A program made the position numbers and the translations under genes. The notes below the pieces were generated by a model that worked only from the letters and a program-made list of their open reading frames with translations, was not told the origin of the DNA and ran no database searches. DNA of 64,000 nucleotides from Bacteroidaceae bacterium (GTDB taxonomy: Bacteria > Bacteroidota > Bacteroidia > Bacteroidales > Bacteroidaceae). Of this stretch, positions 26,317 to 37,340 are shown in pieces. The stretch is taken from contig JAGAQH010000026.1 in NCBI GenBank assembly GCA_017622815.1, forward strand, positions 1-64,000, read 5' to 3'. Positions within the stretch are counted from its first letter, which is position 1; the number at the start of each line of letters is the position of its first letter.

Positions 26317-28488
26317 ATGGATAAAATTGACCTTATTTCTAAACTAAAGCGCTATTTCGGTTTCAGTTCGTTCAAGGGACAGCAGGAGGATGTCATCAAC
26401 AACCTTCTGAGAGGGAACGATACGTTTGTCCTGATGCCTACGGGCGGAGGAAAGAGCCTGTGCTACCAACTGCCGGCCTTGATAATGGAGGGCACTGCGA
26501 TAGTCCTGTCGCCCCTTATAGCCCTGATGAAGAATCAGGTGGATGCCATACGCCAGGTCAGCGAGGACGATGGCATTGCACATTATCTTAACTCCAGCCT
26601 TACCCGTCAGCAGGTGGATGAGGTCAAGGAGGATATCCAGGCAGGGCGCACGAAATTGCTTTATGTGGCTCCAGAGTCGCTTACCAAGGAGGAGACCAAG
26701 GATTTCCTGCGTAATATAAAGGTAAGTTTCTATGCCGTGGACGAGGCACACTGTATCTCCGAGTGGGGACACGACTTCCGCCCGGAATACCGCAGGATAC
26801 GTCCTATAGTCAATGAGATTGGGCGTGCTCCCATCATAGCGCTTACCGCCACGGCTACTGACAAGGTGCGCCGCGACATAAAGAAGAGTCTGGGCATACT
26901 GAAGGCTAATGATTTTGTCAGTTCCTTCAATCGCCCCAACCTCTACTATGAGGTGCGCCCCAAGACCAAGGACGTGGACAAGGACATCGTCCGCTTCATC
27001 CTGCAGCACCCCGGCAAGAGCGGCATAGTGTACTGCCTGTCGCGCAAGAAGGTGGAGCAGTTGGCGGAGATACTCAGAGCCAACAATATCAATGCACGCG
27101 CCTACCATGCCGGTATGGAGACGGCGGAGCGCAACCAGACCCAGGACGACTTCATCATGGAGCGCCTGGATGTGATTGTGGCCACCATAGCCTTCGGTAT
27201 GGGCATCGACAAGCCCGATGTGAGGTTTGTGATACATTACGACATACCCAAGAGCCTGGAAGGATATTATCAGGAGACGGGACGTGCCGGCCGAGATGGA
27301 GGCGAGGGCATGTGCGTGGCGTTCTACTCTCCCAAGGACCTGGTGAAACTGAGAAAGTTCATGGAAGGCAAGCCCGTGGCAGAACAGGACATAGGCAACC
27401 AGTTGCTGGCCGAAACGAAGGCATACGTGGAGAGCGGAGTGTGCCGCCGCCGTCTGTTGCTGCACTACTTCGGAGAAGCGTATCCCGAGGACAACTGCCA
27501 CCGTTGCGACAACTGTCTGCATCCGCATGAATACGTTGAGGGTAGCAAGGACCTGCTTAAGGTTCTCAACGTTATCCAGGCCGTGAAGGGCAAGTTCAAG
27601 GTGGACCACATCGTGAACATCATGATGGGCATGGATACCGAAGAGATCATATCCCATTGCCACGAACAGTTGCCGGAGTACGGTGCAGGCATGTCGCACG
27701 AGTCGCCCTATTGGCATGCCCTTGTGAAACAAGGCATATTGTCGGGCTATATAGAAAAGGAGGTGGAGAACTATGGTCTGCTTAAACTTACCAAGGCAGG
27801 CAAGAAGTTCATGACATCGCCGGAACCTTTCTATTTCAAGGAGAATACTGAGTTTGGTGACTACGAACCCGAAGCCGAGGAAGGTACTGCCGTGCTCGAC
27901 GAACCTCTGCTGAAGCAGTTGCGCGACCTGCGTCGCAAGCGTGCGCAGGTATTGGACATTCCTCCCTACGTGATATTCCAGGACAGTTCCATGGAGGCCA
28001 TGGCAACCATGTATCCCATTTCTCTCGAGGAACTGCAGAACATCCCCGGAGTGGGGCAGGGCAAGGCGCAGCGTTATGGCAAGGAGTTCTGCGAACTGAT
28101 ACAACGCCATTGCGAGGACAATGAGATAGAACGTCCGCTGGATCTGCGTGTGCGCACCGTGGCAAGCAAGAGCAAACTGAAAGTGAGCATAATACAGAAG
28201 GTGGACCGCAAACTGGACCTTGAGGATATTGCCGACGGACTTGGCATTGAGTTCGACGAACTCCTGGACGAGATGGACGCCATCGTGTATAGCGGAACAA
28301 AGTTGGACATCAACTATTATCTGGAGGATGTGATGGACGAGGACTACATGCTGGACATCTACGATTATTTCCATGATGAGTCGGAGACCGACCGCCTTTC
28401 CGTAGCGGTAAAGACACTTGGACCGGATTATGAGGAAAGGGACATCCGGCTGGTACGCATCAAATTCCTTTCCGAGTTGGCCAACTGA
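26317..28488 (+). CDS. recQ: ATP-dependent DNA helicase RecQ (full-length, with HRDC)
   Basis: 723 residues. Walker A MPTGGGKS, DEAH, TATATDKV and YYQETGRAGRDG give the helicase core; the zinc-binding CHRCDNC sits near residue 400; RQC follows; an HRDC domain (PPYVIFQDSSMEAMATMYPISLEELQNIPGVGQGKAQRYG) lies near 550-610. A C-terminal extension of about 110 residues (KVSIIQKVDRKLDLEDIADGLGIEFDELLDEMD) is helix-turn-helix-like and probably binds DNA. This is the second RecQ in the window. Confidence 0.95.
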   Translation: MDKIDLISKLKRYFGFSSFKGQQEDVINNLLRGNDTFVLMPTGGGKSLCYQLPALIMEGTAIVLSPLIALMKNQVDAIRQVSEDDGIAHYLNSSLTRQQVDEVKEDIQAGRTKLLYVAPESLTKEETKDFLRNIKVSFYAVDEAHCISEWGHDFRPEYRRIRPIVNEIGRAPIIALTATATDKVRRDIKKSLGILKANDFVSSFNRPNLYYEVRPKTKDVDKDIVRFILQHPGKSGIVYCLSRKKVEQLAEILRANNINARAYHAGMETAERNQTQDDFIMERLDVIVATIAFGMGIDKPDVRFVIHYDIPKSLEGYYQETGRAGRDGGEGMCVAFYSPKDLVKLRKFMEGKPVAEQDIGNQLLAETKAYVESGVCRRRLLLHYFGEAYPEDNCHRCDNCLHPHEYVEGSKDLLKVLNVIQAVKGKFKVDHIVNIMMGMDTEEIISHCHEQLPEYGAGMSHESPYWHALVKQGILSGYIEKEVENYGLLKLTKAGKKFMTSPEPFYFKENTEFGDYEPEAEEGTAVLDEPLLKQLRDLRRKRAQVLDIPPYVIFQDSSMEAMATMYPISLEELQNIPGVGQGKAQRYGKEFCELIQRHCEDNEIERPLDLRVRTVASKSKLKVSIIQKVDRKLDLEDIADGLGIEFDELLDEMDAIVYSGTKLDINYYLEDVMDEDYMLDIYDYFHDESETDRLSVAVKTLGPDYEERDIRLVRIKFLSELAN

Positions 28489-28588
28489 GGCTTTCCTGCG
28501 GCCGGCATTCGGGGCACATCGCCGGCATCGGAATTTGTGTGCCCCGACAACAGGGAGCCGTTCTCGTTGAGGACGGCTCCCTGTTGTC
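28489..28588. repeat. Hairpins after recQ
   Basis: GGGGCACA (28511-28518) pairs with TGTGCCCC (28538-28545). GACAACAGGGAGCCG (28546-28560) pairs perfectly with CGGCTCCCTGTTGTC (28574-28588), a 15-bp stem. No T-run follows; instead the 23-bp repeat array begins. Confidence 0.75.
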
Positions 28589-28726
28589 CTGGGTGGCTCG
28601 TCCTTGTTGTCCTGGGTGGCTCGTCCTTGTTGTCCTGGGTGGCTCGTCCTTGTTGTCCTGGGTGGCTCGTCCTTGTTGTCCTGGGTGGCTCGTCCTTGTT
28701 GTCCTGGGTGACTCGTCCTCGTTGTC
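28589..28726. repeat. Six tandem 23-bp repeats
   Basis: Unit CTGGGTGGCTCGTCCTTG plus TTGTC. Units 1-5 are identical and the sixth has 2 changes. No spacers lie between units, so this is not CRISPR. The unit end (TTGTTGTC) echoes the right arm of the preceding hairpin. Located between recQ and guaB. Confidence 0.95.
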
Positions 28727-28869
28727 CGGGGGACTACAAAAAGGCAGTCTTGCCTGCCCTATGGCCCCTTTGGGAAGGATGGGGAAGGGCATAGGGCAAG
28801 TGCAGTTTGGTGGCCTGGAAGTTTGCGCACTTCTTCGTGACTATGGACAATGCTTGAAGGCGCTTCCGT

Positions 28870-28941
28870 CCGGAAATGCTCAAATAAATAAAAACAAAAA
28901 GACCTTTTTGCTTTGTATTTCGCTCACTTATTCGTACCTTT
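28870..28941 (+). repeat. Promoter-bearing repeat, first copy before guaB
   Basis: CGGAAATGCTCAAATAAAT, then about 27 extra bases, then TTTCGCTCACTTATTCG and TACCTTTA. The extra bases bring their own TTTG at 28912-28915, so -33/-7 spacing is kept. Confidence 0.8.
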
Positions 28942-28943
28942 AA

Positions 28944-30530
<1,587 letters not shown>

Positions 30531-30584
30531 GGGGCGGCTCTTTCTGCCTTTCCAACCATATTCAGAACACTCCAACATTTGACC

Positions 30585-32021
30585 ATGCTGAAGAAGATAC
30601 TGACATCCTGCGCCTTGTGCCTTTCTGTCGCTGCCGTTTCTGCGCAGCACAACGATGATCCCGTGGTGATGACCGTGGGCGGTGAGTCCGTTACGCGCAG
30701 CGAGTTTGAATACAACTTCAATAAGAACAACACCGATGCCGTTGTGGACAAGAAGACAGTGAGCGAATATGCCGACCTGTTTGCCGTCTACAAGATGAAG
30801 GTACGTGCCGCCTTGGATGCCAAGATGGATACCATCACTTCTTTCCAGAAGGAATTCCGTCACTATCGTGATTTGCAGATAAGGCCCTTGCTCGTGCCCG
30901 AGGTTGTGGTGGAGCAGCAATGCAAGGATTACTACGACGGTATGCTTCAGGCACTTGGAGGCAAGGACCTCATACGTCCGGCTCACATTCTGGTGCTTGT
31001 GCCGCAGAATGCCGATGCCAAGGTGCAGGAGGAGAAGCGCCTGCTGGCAGACAGTATCTACAATGCCCTGTTGCAGGGCGCCGCTTTCGAGGAACTTGCA
31101 CACACGCTTAGTGATGACGTGCAGACCGGCAAGAACGGCGGAGCATTGCCTTGGGTGGGTCCTGGCAACACTCTGAAGGAGTTCGAGGACGTGGCCTATG
31201 CGTTGCAGGCAGGACAGATGAGCAAACCTTTCCTCAGTCCTGTAGGATACCACATAGTGAAGATGTTGGAACGCAAGCAACTTGAACCGTTCGACACGTT
31301 GCATCCCCAGATACACCGCTTCATGGAGCGACGTGGCGTATACGAGCGTCTGGCAACCGACGCCCTTGATTCCATCGTGAAGAAGTACGATGGACAATAC
31401 ACTGCAGACCAGATTCTTGATATGGAGACAGAGCGCCTCTGTGCTGCCAACTCAGAGTTGAAGTATCTGGTGAAGGAGTATCACGACGGCCTGCTTCTGT
31501 ACGAACTGTGCTCCACCCATATATGGGAGCCTGCCAAGGCAGACACCGTGGGACTGGAACAGTATTTCAAGGCCAACAGGAAGGACTATGCCTGGGACAC
31601 TCCGCATTTCAGCGGCATGCTGTACTACTGCAAGGACAAGGCCGACGTGAAACTTGTGAAGAAGATGCTGAAGAAGCAGAAGGACGACAGCAAGTGGATA
31701 GGAATGGTGCGCGAGCAGTTCAATAAGGACAGCGTGACGGTCCGTATGGACAAGCGCCTGTTTGCCAAGGGAGACAACTCCAATGTGGATGCCGTTGTCT
31801 TCAAGGTTAAGGGTAAGGACGCAAAGCCTCTGGACGGCTTCCCGTATATCGGCCATGTTGGTAAGGTGCTGAAGAAAGGGCCTGCCAAGTGGACGGAAGT
31901 AGGCGCCAAGGTGGTGCAGGACTACCAGAAGGCACAGGAGGACAAGTATGTGGACGGCCTGCGCAAGAAATATCCCGTGGTAATCTTCGAGGAAGTGCTC
32001 TCCACGGTTAACAATCATTGA
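30585..32021 (+). CDS. Periplasmic PpiC-type peptidyl-prolyl isomerase/chaperone
   Basis: 478 residues with signal peptide MLKKILTSCALCLSVAAVSAQ. A parvulin/rotamase domain at about 125-230 has RPAHILVLVP, EELAHTLSDDVQTGKNGGALPWVGPG and PFLSPVGYHIVKM; the long C-terminal part holds a weaker second copy. It probably helps fold outer-membrane proteins. It follows guaB by 54 bases and precedes a second PpiC protein by 3 bases (stop to 32025) or 12 bases (32034). Confidence 0.88.
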   Translation: MLKKILTSCALCLSVAAVSAQHNDDPVVMTVGGESVTRSEFEYNFNKNNTDAVVDKKTVSEYADLFAVYKMKVRAALDAKMDTITSFQKEFRHYRDLQIRPLLVPEVVVEQQCKDYYDGMLQALGGKDLIRPAHILVLVPQNADAKVQEEKRLLADSIYNALLQGAAFEELAHTLSDDVQTGKNGGALPWVGPGNTLKEFEDVAYALQAGQMSKPFLSPVGYHIVKMLERKQLEPFDTLHPQIHRFMERRGVYERLATDALDSIVKKYDGQYTADQILDMETERLCAANSELKYLVKEYHDGLLLYELCSTHIWEPAKADTVGLEQYFKANRKDYAWDTPHFSGMLYYCKDKADVKLVKKMLKKQKDDSKWIGMVREQFNKDSVTVRMDKRLFAKGDNSNVDAVVFKVKGKDAKPLDGFPYIGHVGKVLKKGPAKWTEVGAKVVQDYQKAQEDKYVDGLRKKYPVVIFEEVLSTVNNH

Positions 32022-32033
32022 TAAATGCTGCAA

Positions 32034-33380
32034 ATGAAGAAGTTTATATGTGTGGCACTTGTTGCCCTGCAGTCCATAGTGTCATTCGCACAGAACAACA
32101 TTGTGGACGAAGTGGTTTGGGTGGTCGGCGATGAGGCCATCCTGCGTTCGGAAGTGGAACGCATACGCAATGACTACGGCAGTAACATAAGTGGCAATCC
32201 CTACTGTGTGATTCCGGAGCAGTTGGCCGTGCAGAAACTCTTCCTGCACCAGGCCGAACTGGACAGTATCACCGTGAGCGACAGCCAGGTGAACCAGAGT
32301 GTGGAGGCCAAGATAAACGAAAGGGTGCTGATGGCCGGCAGCAAGGAGAAACTGGAGGAATACATGCGCATGCCCATGAAGCAGATACGTGAGGAACTGT
32401 ATGAGCAGATCCGTGCCGAGATGCTTACCCAAGAGGTGCGCCGCAGTCTGACAAAGGACGTCAAGGTGACTCCGGCCGAGGTGCGTCGTCACTACAAGAG
32501 CATGCCCGAGGACAGCCTGCCCTTCATCCCCACTCAGGTGGAGGTGCAGATATTGGTGCAGCATCCCAGAATCAGCCGTGAGGAGATAGAGCGCGTGAAG
32601 GAGCAGTTGAGAGGATGGTCTGACCGTGTTACAAGCGGAGCAACCAGTTTCTCGGCCCTGGCCCGTATGTTCAGCGAGGACGAAGGTTCTGCCCGTCAGG
32701 GTGGCGACCTCGGCTTCTTCGGCAAGGCCGACATGGACCCTGCATTCTCCAATGTGGCATTCTCACTGACAGATCCCAACAAGGTGAGCAAGGTGGTGCA
32801 GAGCGAATACGGTTTCCATATCATACAGTTGATAGAGGCACGCGGCGACAAGATAAGGGCACGTCACATTCTGCGCCGTCCTGAAGTGGACCGTAAGGAC
32901 GTGGAGGCGTGTCTGGCCAGACTGGACTCTATCTCTGCGGACATCCAGGAGGGCAAGTTCTCGTTCGAGATAGGCGCCCAGGAGATATCCGACGACAAGG
33001 ATACACGCAACAACCATGGTATCATGGTGAATACCAAACAGGATACCGGCGATCGTACCACACGTTTCGAGATGGGCGAACTGCCCGGCGAGGTCTCCCG
33101 CATAGTAAACGATATGGAGGTGGGCGAGATTTCAAAGCCGTTCACCATGATTGACAAGCGCGGACGCGAGGTATGTGCCATCGTGAAACTCAAGAACCGC
33201 ATTCCTGCACACAGGGCATCGGTAACGGAGGATTTCCAGGTGCTGAAGATCGCCGTGGAGGCACGCAAGAGCGAGAAGATGATACAGGACTGGATTCGCG
33301 AGAAGCAGAAGAGTACCTACGTGCGCATAAAGCAAGGATGGGGCGAATGCGACTTTATGTATCCGGGCTGGGTTAGGTAG
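32034..33380 (+). CDS. SurA-like peptidyl-prolyl isomerase
   Basis: 448 residues from MKKFICVALVALQSIVSFAQ (an ATG at 32025 is an equal alternative). An N-terminal SurA-type helical part, then a clear parvulin domain with ILVQHPRISREEIERVK, FSALARMFSEDEGSARQGGDLGFFG and SEYGFHIIQLIEARGDKI, then a second, more diverged one (IRARHILRRPEVDRKDVE). Expected to escort outer-membrane beta-barrels through the periplasm. It is in one operon with the upstream PpiC and the downstream OstA-like gene, a typical Bacteroidales set. Confidence 0.9.
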   Translation: MKKFICVALVALQSIVSFAQNNIVDEVVWVVGDEAILRSEVERIRNDYGSNISGNPYCVIPEQLAVQKLFLHQAELDSITVSDSQVNQSVEAKINERVLMAGSKEKLEEYMRMPMKQIREELYEQIRAEMLTQEVRRSLTKDVKVTPAEVRRHYKSMPEDSLPFIPTQVEVQILVQHPRISREEIERVKEQLRGWSDRVTSGATSFSALARMFSEDEGSARQGGDLGFFGKADMDPAFSNVAFSLTDPNKVSKVVQSEYGFHIIQLIEARGDKIRARHILRRPEVDRKDVEACLARLDSISADIQEGKFSFEIGAQEISDDKDTRNNHGIMVNTKQDTGDRTTRFEMGELPGEVSRIVNDMEVGEISKPFTMIDKRGREVCAIVKLKNRIPAHRASVTEDFQVLKIAVEARKSEKMIQDWIREKQKSTYVRIKQGWGECDFMYPGWVR

Positions 33381-33404
33381 CATGCCTTTGCGACGTTAGT
33401 TTTC

Positions 33405-35063
33405 TTGAAGAATTATTTGACCATACTGGCCTTTGTCGTGTCCGCGTTTCTCCCCGCTACGTTTTGGGCACAGAGCGAGAGCAGAATCCATCTTCTGCAC
33501 TCCGACAGGTTGTATCATGATACAGAGATAGACACCAGGGCACAGATACTGGTGGGCAACGTGCAGTTCCGCCACGACGATGTGCTCATGTACTGCGACA
33601 GCGCCTTGTTCTACGAGGCCTCCAACAGCCTGGATGCCTTCGGCAATGTACGTATGAACCAGGGTGATACGCTGAGCCTTGCCGGGGATGTCCTCTTCTA
33701 TAACGGTCTGGACAAACTGGCCCGTGTGCGCAACAACGTAGTTCTGGTACACGGCAAGACTACGCTCTATACCGACTCGCTGGACTACGACCGCCTGTAC
33801 AACGTGGGCTACTTCTTTGAGGGAGGACATCTCGTCACTCAGGACAACGACATGACGTCCGACTGGGGAGAGTACCGCCCGGAAACCAAAGTGGCCGTGT
33901 TCAACTACAACGTTCATCTTGTAAGCCCCGCTCCGCCGCAGAAGGCACGCACCACTCTCCTTACGGATACCTTATATTATAATACGGTAACTTCTGTGGC
34001 AAATGCCAGGGGACCGAGCACCATAGACGATGGTGGGTGCCATATATATACGGAACTGGGTTACATGAACTCCAAGAACAATGACCTGACCCTGCTGAAC
34101 CGTAGCGAGATGAGCAACAACGGCAAGAAACTGATTGGCGACAGCATCGTATGGAACAGCGTGGACTCCATTGGCGAGGCTTTCGGCAATGTGGTGTACA
34201 CCGACGTGCTGAATAAAAATGCCATGACGGGCAATTACTGTTATTATGACGACAAGACAGGCTACAGTCTTGGTACCGATTCGGCATGCATACTGGATTT
34301 CTCTCAGGGACCCGATACTATGTACATGCATGCCGACAGCATAAAGATGTACACTTTCGATATAAAGACGGACTCGGTCTACAGGACCATGCATGCCTTT
34401 CATCGTGTCCGCATGTACCGCAAGGACATGCAGGGTGTGTGCGATTCCCTGTTCTATACCACCAAGGACTCCATGATGATAATGTACAAGGACCCCATTG
34501 TGTGGACCGGTTCGCAGCAGTTGCTTGGCGAGGAGATACAGGCTTTCATGAACGACAGTACGATAGACAGCATCTATGTGCTCCGCCAGACCCTTTCCTG
34601 TGAAAGGATGGACAGCCTGCACTATAACCAGGTGGCCGGTCATGAGATGCACTCATATATGGAGAACGGGGAACTGAAGATGACACATGTCATAGGCAAT
34701 GTCATCGTCAACTATTTCCCGTTGGACGAGGATAGCCTGATGGTGGCCATGAATCACATGGAGAGTACGGAAATGAAGATGTTCATGGGCGAGAACCGCA
34801 AGATTCGCAAAATCTGGATGCCGGCTGCCACAGGAACCTTCTATCCCATCCCGATGATTCCGGCCGGTGTCCGCTTTCTGGAGAACTTCCAGTGGTTTGA
34901 CTATGTCAGGCCCACAAGTCCTCAGGATATTTTCGTATGGAGGGGCAAGGCCAAAGGCTCGGAACTGAAGAAGAGCGTGCAGCGTAAGGTGCCTTTACAG
35001 AAGTTGAATAGCAAAAATAAGAAACATGGGATTGTTCAAGACTCGGGAGCCAAGGAAATTTAG
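33405..35063 (+). CDS. OstA/LptA-like periplasmic protein
   Basis: 552 residues. It starts at TTG 33405, which gives signal peptide MKNYLTILAFVVSAFLPATFWAQ; no upstream ATG in frame fits. The beta-jellyroll OstA repeats are visible (ILVGNVQFRHDDVLMYCDSALFYE and NVRMNQGDTLSLAGDVLFYNG). Bacteroidetes OstA_2 proteins are thought to take part in lipopolysaccharide transport. Its 3' end overlaps the next gene by 38 bases. Confidence 0.85.
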   Translation: MKNYLTILAFVVSAFLPATFWAQSESRIHLLHSDRLYHDTEIDTRAQILVGNVQFRHDDVLMYCDSALFYEASNSLDAFGNVRMNQGDTLSLAGDVLFYNGLDKLARVRNNVVLVHGKTTLYTDSLDYDRLYNVGYFFEGGHLVTQDNDMTSDWGEYRPETKVAVFNYNVHLVSPAPPQKARTTLLTDTLYYNTVTSVANARGPSTIDDGGCHIYTELGYMNSKNNDLTLLNRSEMSNNGKKLIGDSIVWNSVDSIGEAFGNVVYTDVLNKNAMTGNYCYYDDKTGYSLGTDSACILDFSQGPDTMYMHADSIKMYTFDIKTDSVYRTMHAFHRVRMYRKDMQGVCDSLFYTTKDSMMIMYKDPIVWTGSQQLLGEEIQAFMNDSTIDSIYVLRQTLSCERMDSLHYNQVAGHEMHSYMENGELKMTHVIGNVIVNYFPLDEDSLMVAMNHMESTEMKMFMGENRKIRKIWMPAATGTFYPIPMIPAGVRFLENFQWFDYVRPTSPQDIFVWRGKAKGSELKKSVQRKVPLQKLNSKNKKHGIVQDSGAKEI

Positions 35064-35328
35064 ACGTGTCAGCATATACACTGACGAACGCAAGGAGAAA
35101 CTTGACAAGTTGGTAAACGATTACAAACGTGAGACAGGCGAACTGCCCCCCGCACCTGAGGACTATACGCAAAACAGGTTCAAGGGCAAGTTCTCCCAGT
35201 TCACACCCCGTGCGCAAAGGTATGCCGAAGGAGGTCGTGGCCTGATAAAGTGGCCCGTGGCCCTGGTCATCATTATACTGCTTTTCATGCTGGTTCGCTG
35301 GATAATGACAGGAAGCGTGCATTTTTAG
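35026..35328 (+). CDS. Small single-pass membrane protein
   Basis: 100 residues. A basic cytoplasmic N-terminal part (KTREPRKFRRVSIYTDERKEK) and a transmembrane helix near 76-94 (WPVALVIIILLFMLVRWI). It overlaps the OstA-like gene by 38 bases and precedes mutL by 12, so it is probably translated as part of the operon. No domain recognised; function unknown. Confidence 0.75.
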   Translation: MGLFKTREPRKFRRVSIYTDERKEKLDKLVNDYKRETGELPPAPEDYTQNRFKGKFSQFTPRAQRYAEGGRGLIKWPVALVIIILLFMLVRWIMTGSVHF

Positions 35329-35340
35329 CATACGCGAAGC

Positions 35341-37176
35341 ATGGATATAGTTCATCTTTTGCCCGATTCTGTTGCCAACCAGATAGCCGCCGGCGAGGTA
35401 ATACAGCGCCCGGCTTCTGTCATCAAGGAACTTGTGGAGAACTCCGTCGACGCAGGTGCCAGAACCATTGATGTCTATGTGCAGGAGGCAGGACGCACCT
35501 GCATACAGGTGATAGACGACGGTAAGGGCATGAGCGAGACGGATGCACGTATGGCCTTTGAACGTCATGCCACCAGCAAGATAACACGTGCCGAGGACCT
35601 GTTCACCCTCCGCACCATGGGATTCCGTGGCGAGGCCCTGCCTTCCATAGTGGCCGTGTCCCAGGTCACTCTGCAGACACGCACCCTCGATTCAGAGTTG
35701 GGAACACGTATAGAGATAGAGGGCGGGCGTGTCCTGGATCAGCAGCCATGCGTGTGTGCTGTGGGCGCCAACTTTGAAGTGCGCAATCTGTTCTTCAATA
35801 TACCGGCACGCCGCAAGTTCCTGAAATCCAATCATACGGAACTGAACAACATCATGCAGGAGTTTGAGCGCATCGCTCTTGTAAATCCGTCGGTGGCTTT
35901 CAGCCTGACGTGCGATGGCACAACTTCCGTCCGTCTGATGGCGTCCAACCTCCGCAGGCGCATCGTGGACATGTTCGGCAAGAAGATCGGCGACGACCTT
36001 GTGGCCGTGGATGTGGACACCACATTGGTGAGCATTACCGGTTTTGTGGGCCGTCCCGAGTCGTCCAAAAAGAAAGGTGCGCGCCAGTATTTCTTCGTCA
36101 ACGGGCGCTACATGCGTCATCCTTATTTTGCCAAGGCGGTGGCGGAGGCTTTCAGCGGCCTTGTGCCCGATGGCGAACAGGTGCCGTATTTCCTGTATCT
36201 TACCATCGACCCGGCAAACATCGATGTCAATATCAGTCCCACGAAGACAGAAATCAAGTTCGAGAACGAACCTGCGATATGGCAGATTATACATGCAGGC
36301 ATCAAGGAGTCGTTGGGACGTTTCAGCGCTACACCGACAATAGACTTTGACAATGCCCGGGAAACTGAGATTCCCGTGATGAATGAATCCAGAACGGATG
36401 TCAAGGCCCCGGTGCTGACCATAGACACCTCATATAATCCCTTTGCCAAGAGCGGAGTGTCCTCCAGACCTGAAGGCAATGCCGCCGGCATCCGTCCTAA
36501 GGTGCCGGCAGGAGACTGGGCTGATTTGTACGGCCAGTTGTTGTCGGACAGGGGAGAAGAGCATGCCGTGGACAACACGCTGTTCCCTTCGGAACCTTCG
36601 CCAGAGTTTGAGGTGGGCACCGCACATTTTCAGTATAAGGGCCAGTATGTCGTGTCCACGTCCAGTGCCGGGTTGATGATCGTGAGCCAGTACAGGGCGC
36701 ATGTGCGCATATTATATGATAGGTATATGGCACAGATGGCCAGGCGCGAGAACGTTAGCCAGGGCCTGTTGTTCCCGGAACTGTTGACGCTGCCTTCTTC
36801 CGATGCCCGTATTCTTGAAGACATGTTGGAGGATGTCCGTTATCTTGGTTTCGACGTCACGTCTATAGGTGGAGGCAGTTTCTCCATTAACGGGCTGCCG
36901 GCAGACGTAGGAGGACTGTCGCCTCAGATTCTGCTTCAGGATATGGTGGATTCTGTCCGTGAAGGGGGAACTCCGGGACTCGCCGATTATAAGCACAGGA
37001 TAGCCCTGTCTTTGGCCAAGGCCACGGCGATAGTGGACGGGCAGTTCCTTTCCCAGGAGGAAATGGACGTGCTTATGTCTGATTTGCTGAAATCGACAAA
37101 TCCGAATATCACACCCGACGGAAAGACCATAATTGCCGTTTTGACACAGGAAAATATAGACAAGATGTTCGTCTGA
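35341..37176 (+). CDS. mutL: DNA mismatch repair protein MutL
   Basis: 611 residues. GHKL ATPase with IAAGEVIQRPASVIKELVENSVDAGA, DDGKGM and GFRGEALPS, then the transducer domain with FVNGRYMRHP. The C-terminal dimerisation domain ends in ALSLAKATAIVDGQFLSQEEMD; no endonuclease DQHAAHERxxYE motif is seen (QYRAHVRILYDRYM stands in its place, with DQHA altered). Last gene of the guaB-ppiC-ostA run. Confidence 0.95.
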   Translation: MDIVHLLPDSVANQIAAGEVIQRPASVIKELVENSVDAGARTIDVYVQEAGRTCIQVIDDGKGMSETDARMAFERHATSKITRAEDLFTLRTMGFRGEALPSIVAVSQVTLQTRTLDSELGTRIEIEGGRVLDQQPCVCAVGANFEVRNLFFNIPARRKFLKSNHTELNNIMQEFERIALVNPSVAFSLTCDGTTSVRLMASNLRRRIVDMFGKKIGDDLVAVDVDTTLVSITGFVGRPESSKKKGARQYFFVNGRYMRHPYFAKAVAEAFSGLVPDGEQVPYFLYLTIDPANIDVNISPTKTEIKFENEPAIWQIIHAGIKESLGRFSATPTIDFDNARETEIPVMNESRTDVKAPVLTIDTSYNPFAKSGVSSRPEGNAAGIRPKVPAGDWADLYGQLLSDRGEEHAVDNTLFPSEPSPEFEVGTAHFQYKGQYVVSTSSAGLMIVSQYRAHVRILYDRYMAQMARRENVSQGLLFPELLTLPSSDARILEDMLEDVRYLGFDVTSIGGGSFSINGLPADVGGLSPQILLQDMVDSVREGGTPGLADYKHRIALSLAKATAIVDGQFLSQEEMDVLMSDLLKSTNPNITPDGKTIIAVLTQENIDKMFV

Positions 37177-37252
37177 ACCTCTATAAACCTTCTTTTTGGG
37201 GTCTTGACAACGCTTTTTTATCTAAAAAGATGTGAAAATGAAGAAATATTCG

Positions 37253-37260
37253 TATCTTTG
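37253..37260 (+). promoter_or_regulatory. -7 box TATCTTTG for the first ompA-like gene
   Basis: Within ATTCGTATCTTTGC, 80 bases before the ATG, leaving a leader of about 70 bases rich in A and T. Confidence 0.7.
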
Positions 37261-37340
37261 CAACGGAAAAGGTATAGACTAATATCGCTTATATCGGACA
37301 TTAAGAGTTATAAACAAATAATAAACTAAATTAGAAAAGT

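Noticed and set aside
26344-28374. 676-codon minus-strand frame opposite recQ
   Set aside because: An antisense shadow of a gene with full helicase motifs; no domain, no promoter.
28589-28726. CRISPR array
   Set aside because: The 23-bp repeats are directly adjacent with no spacers, and no cas genes are present.
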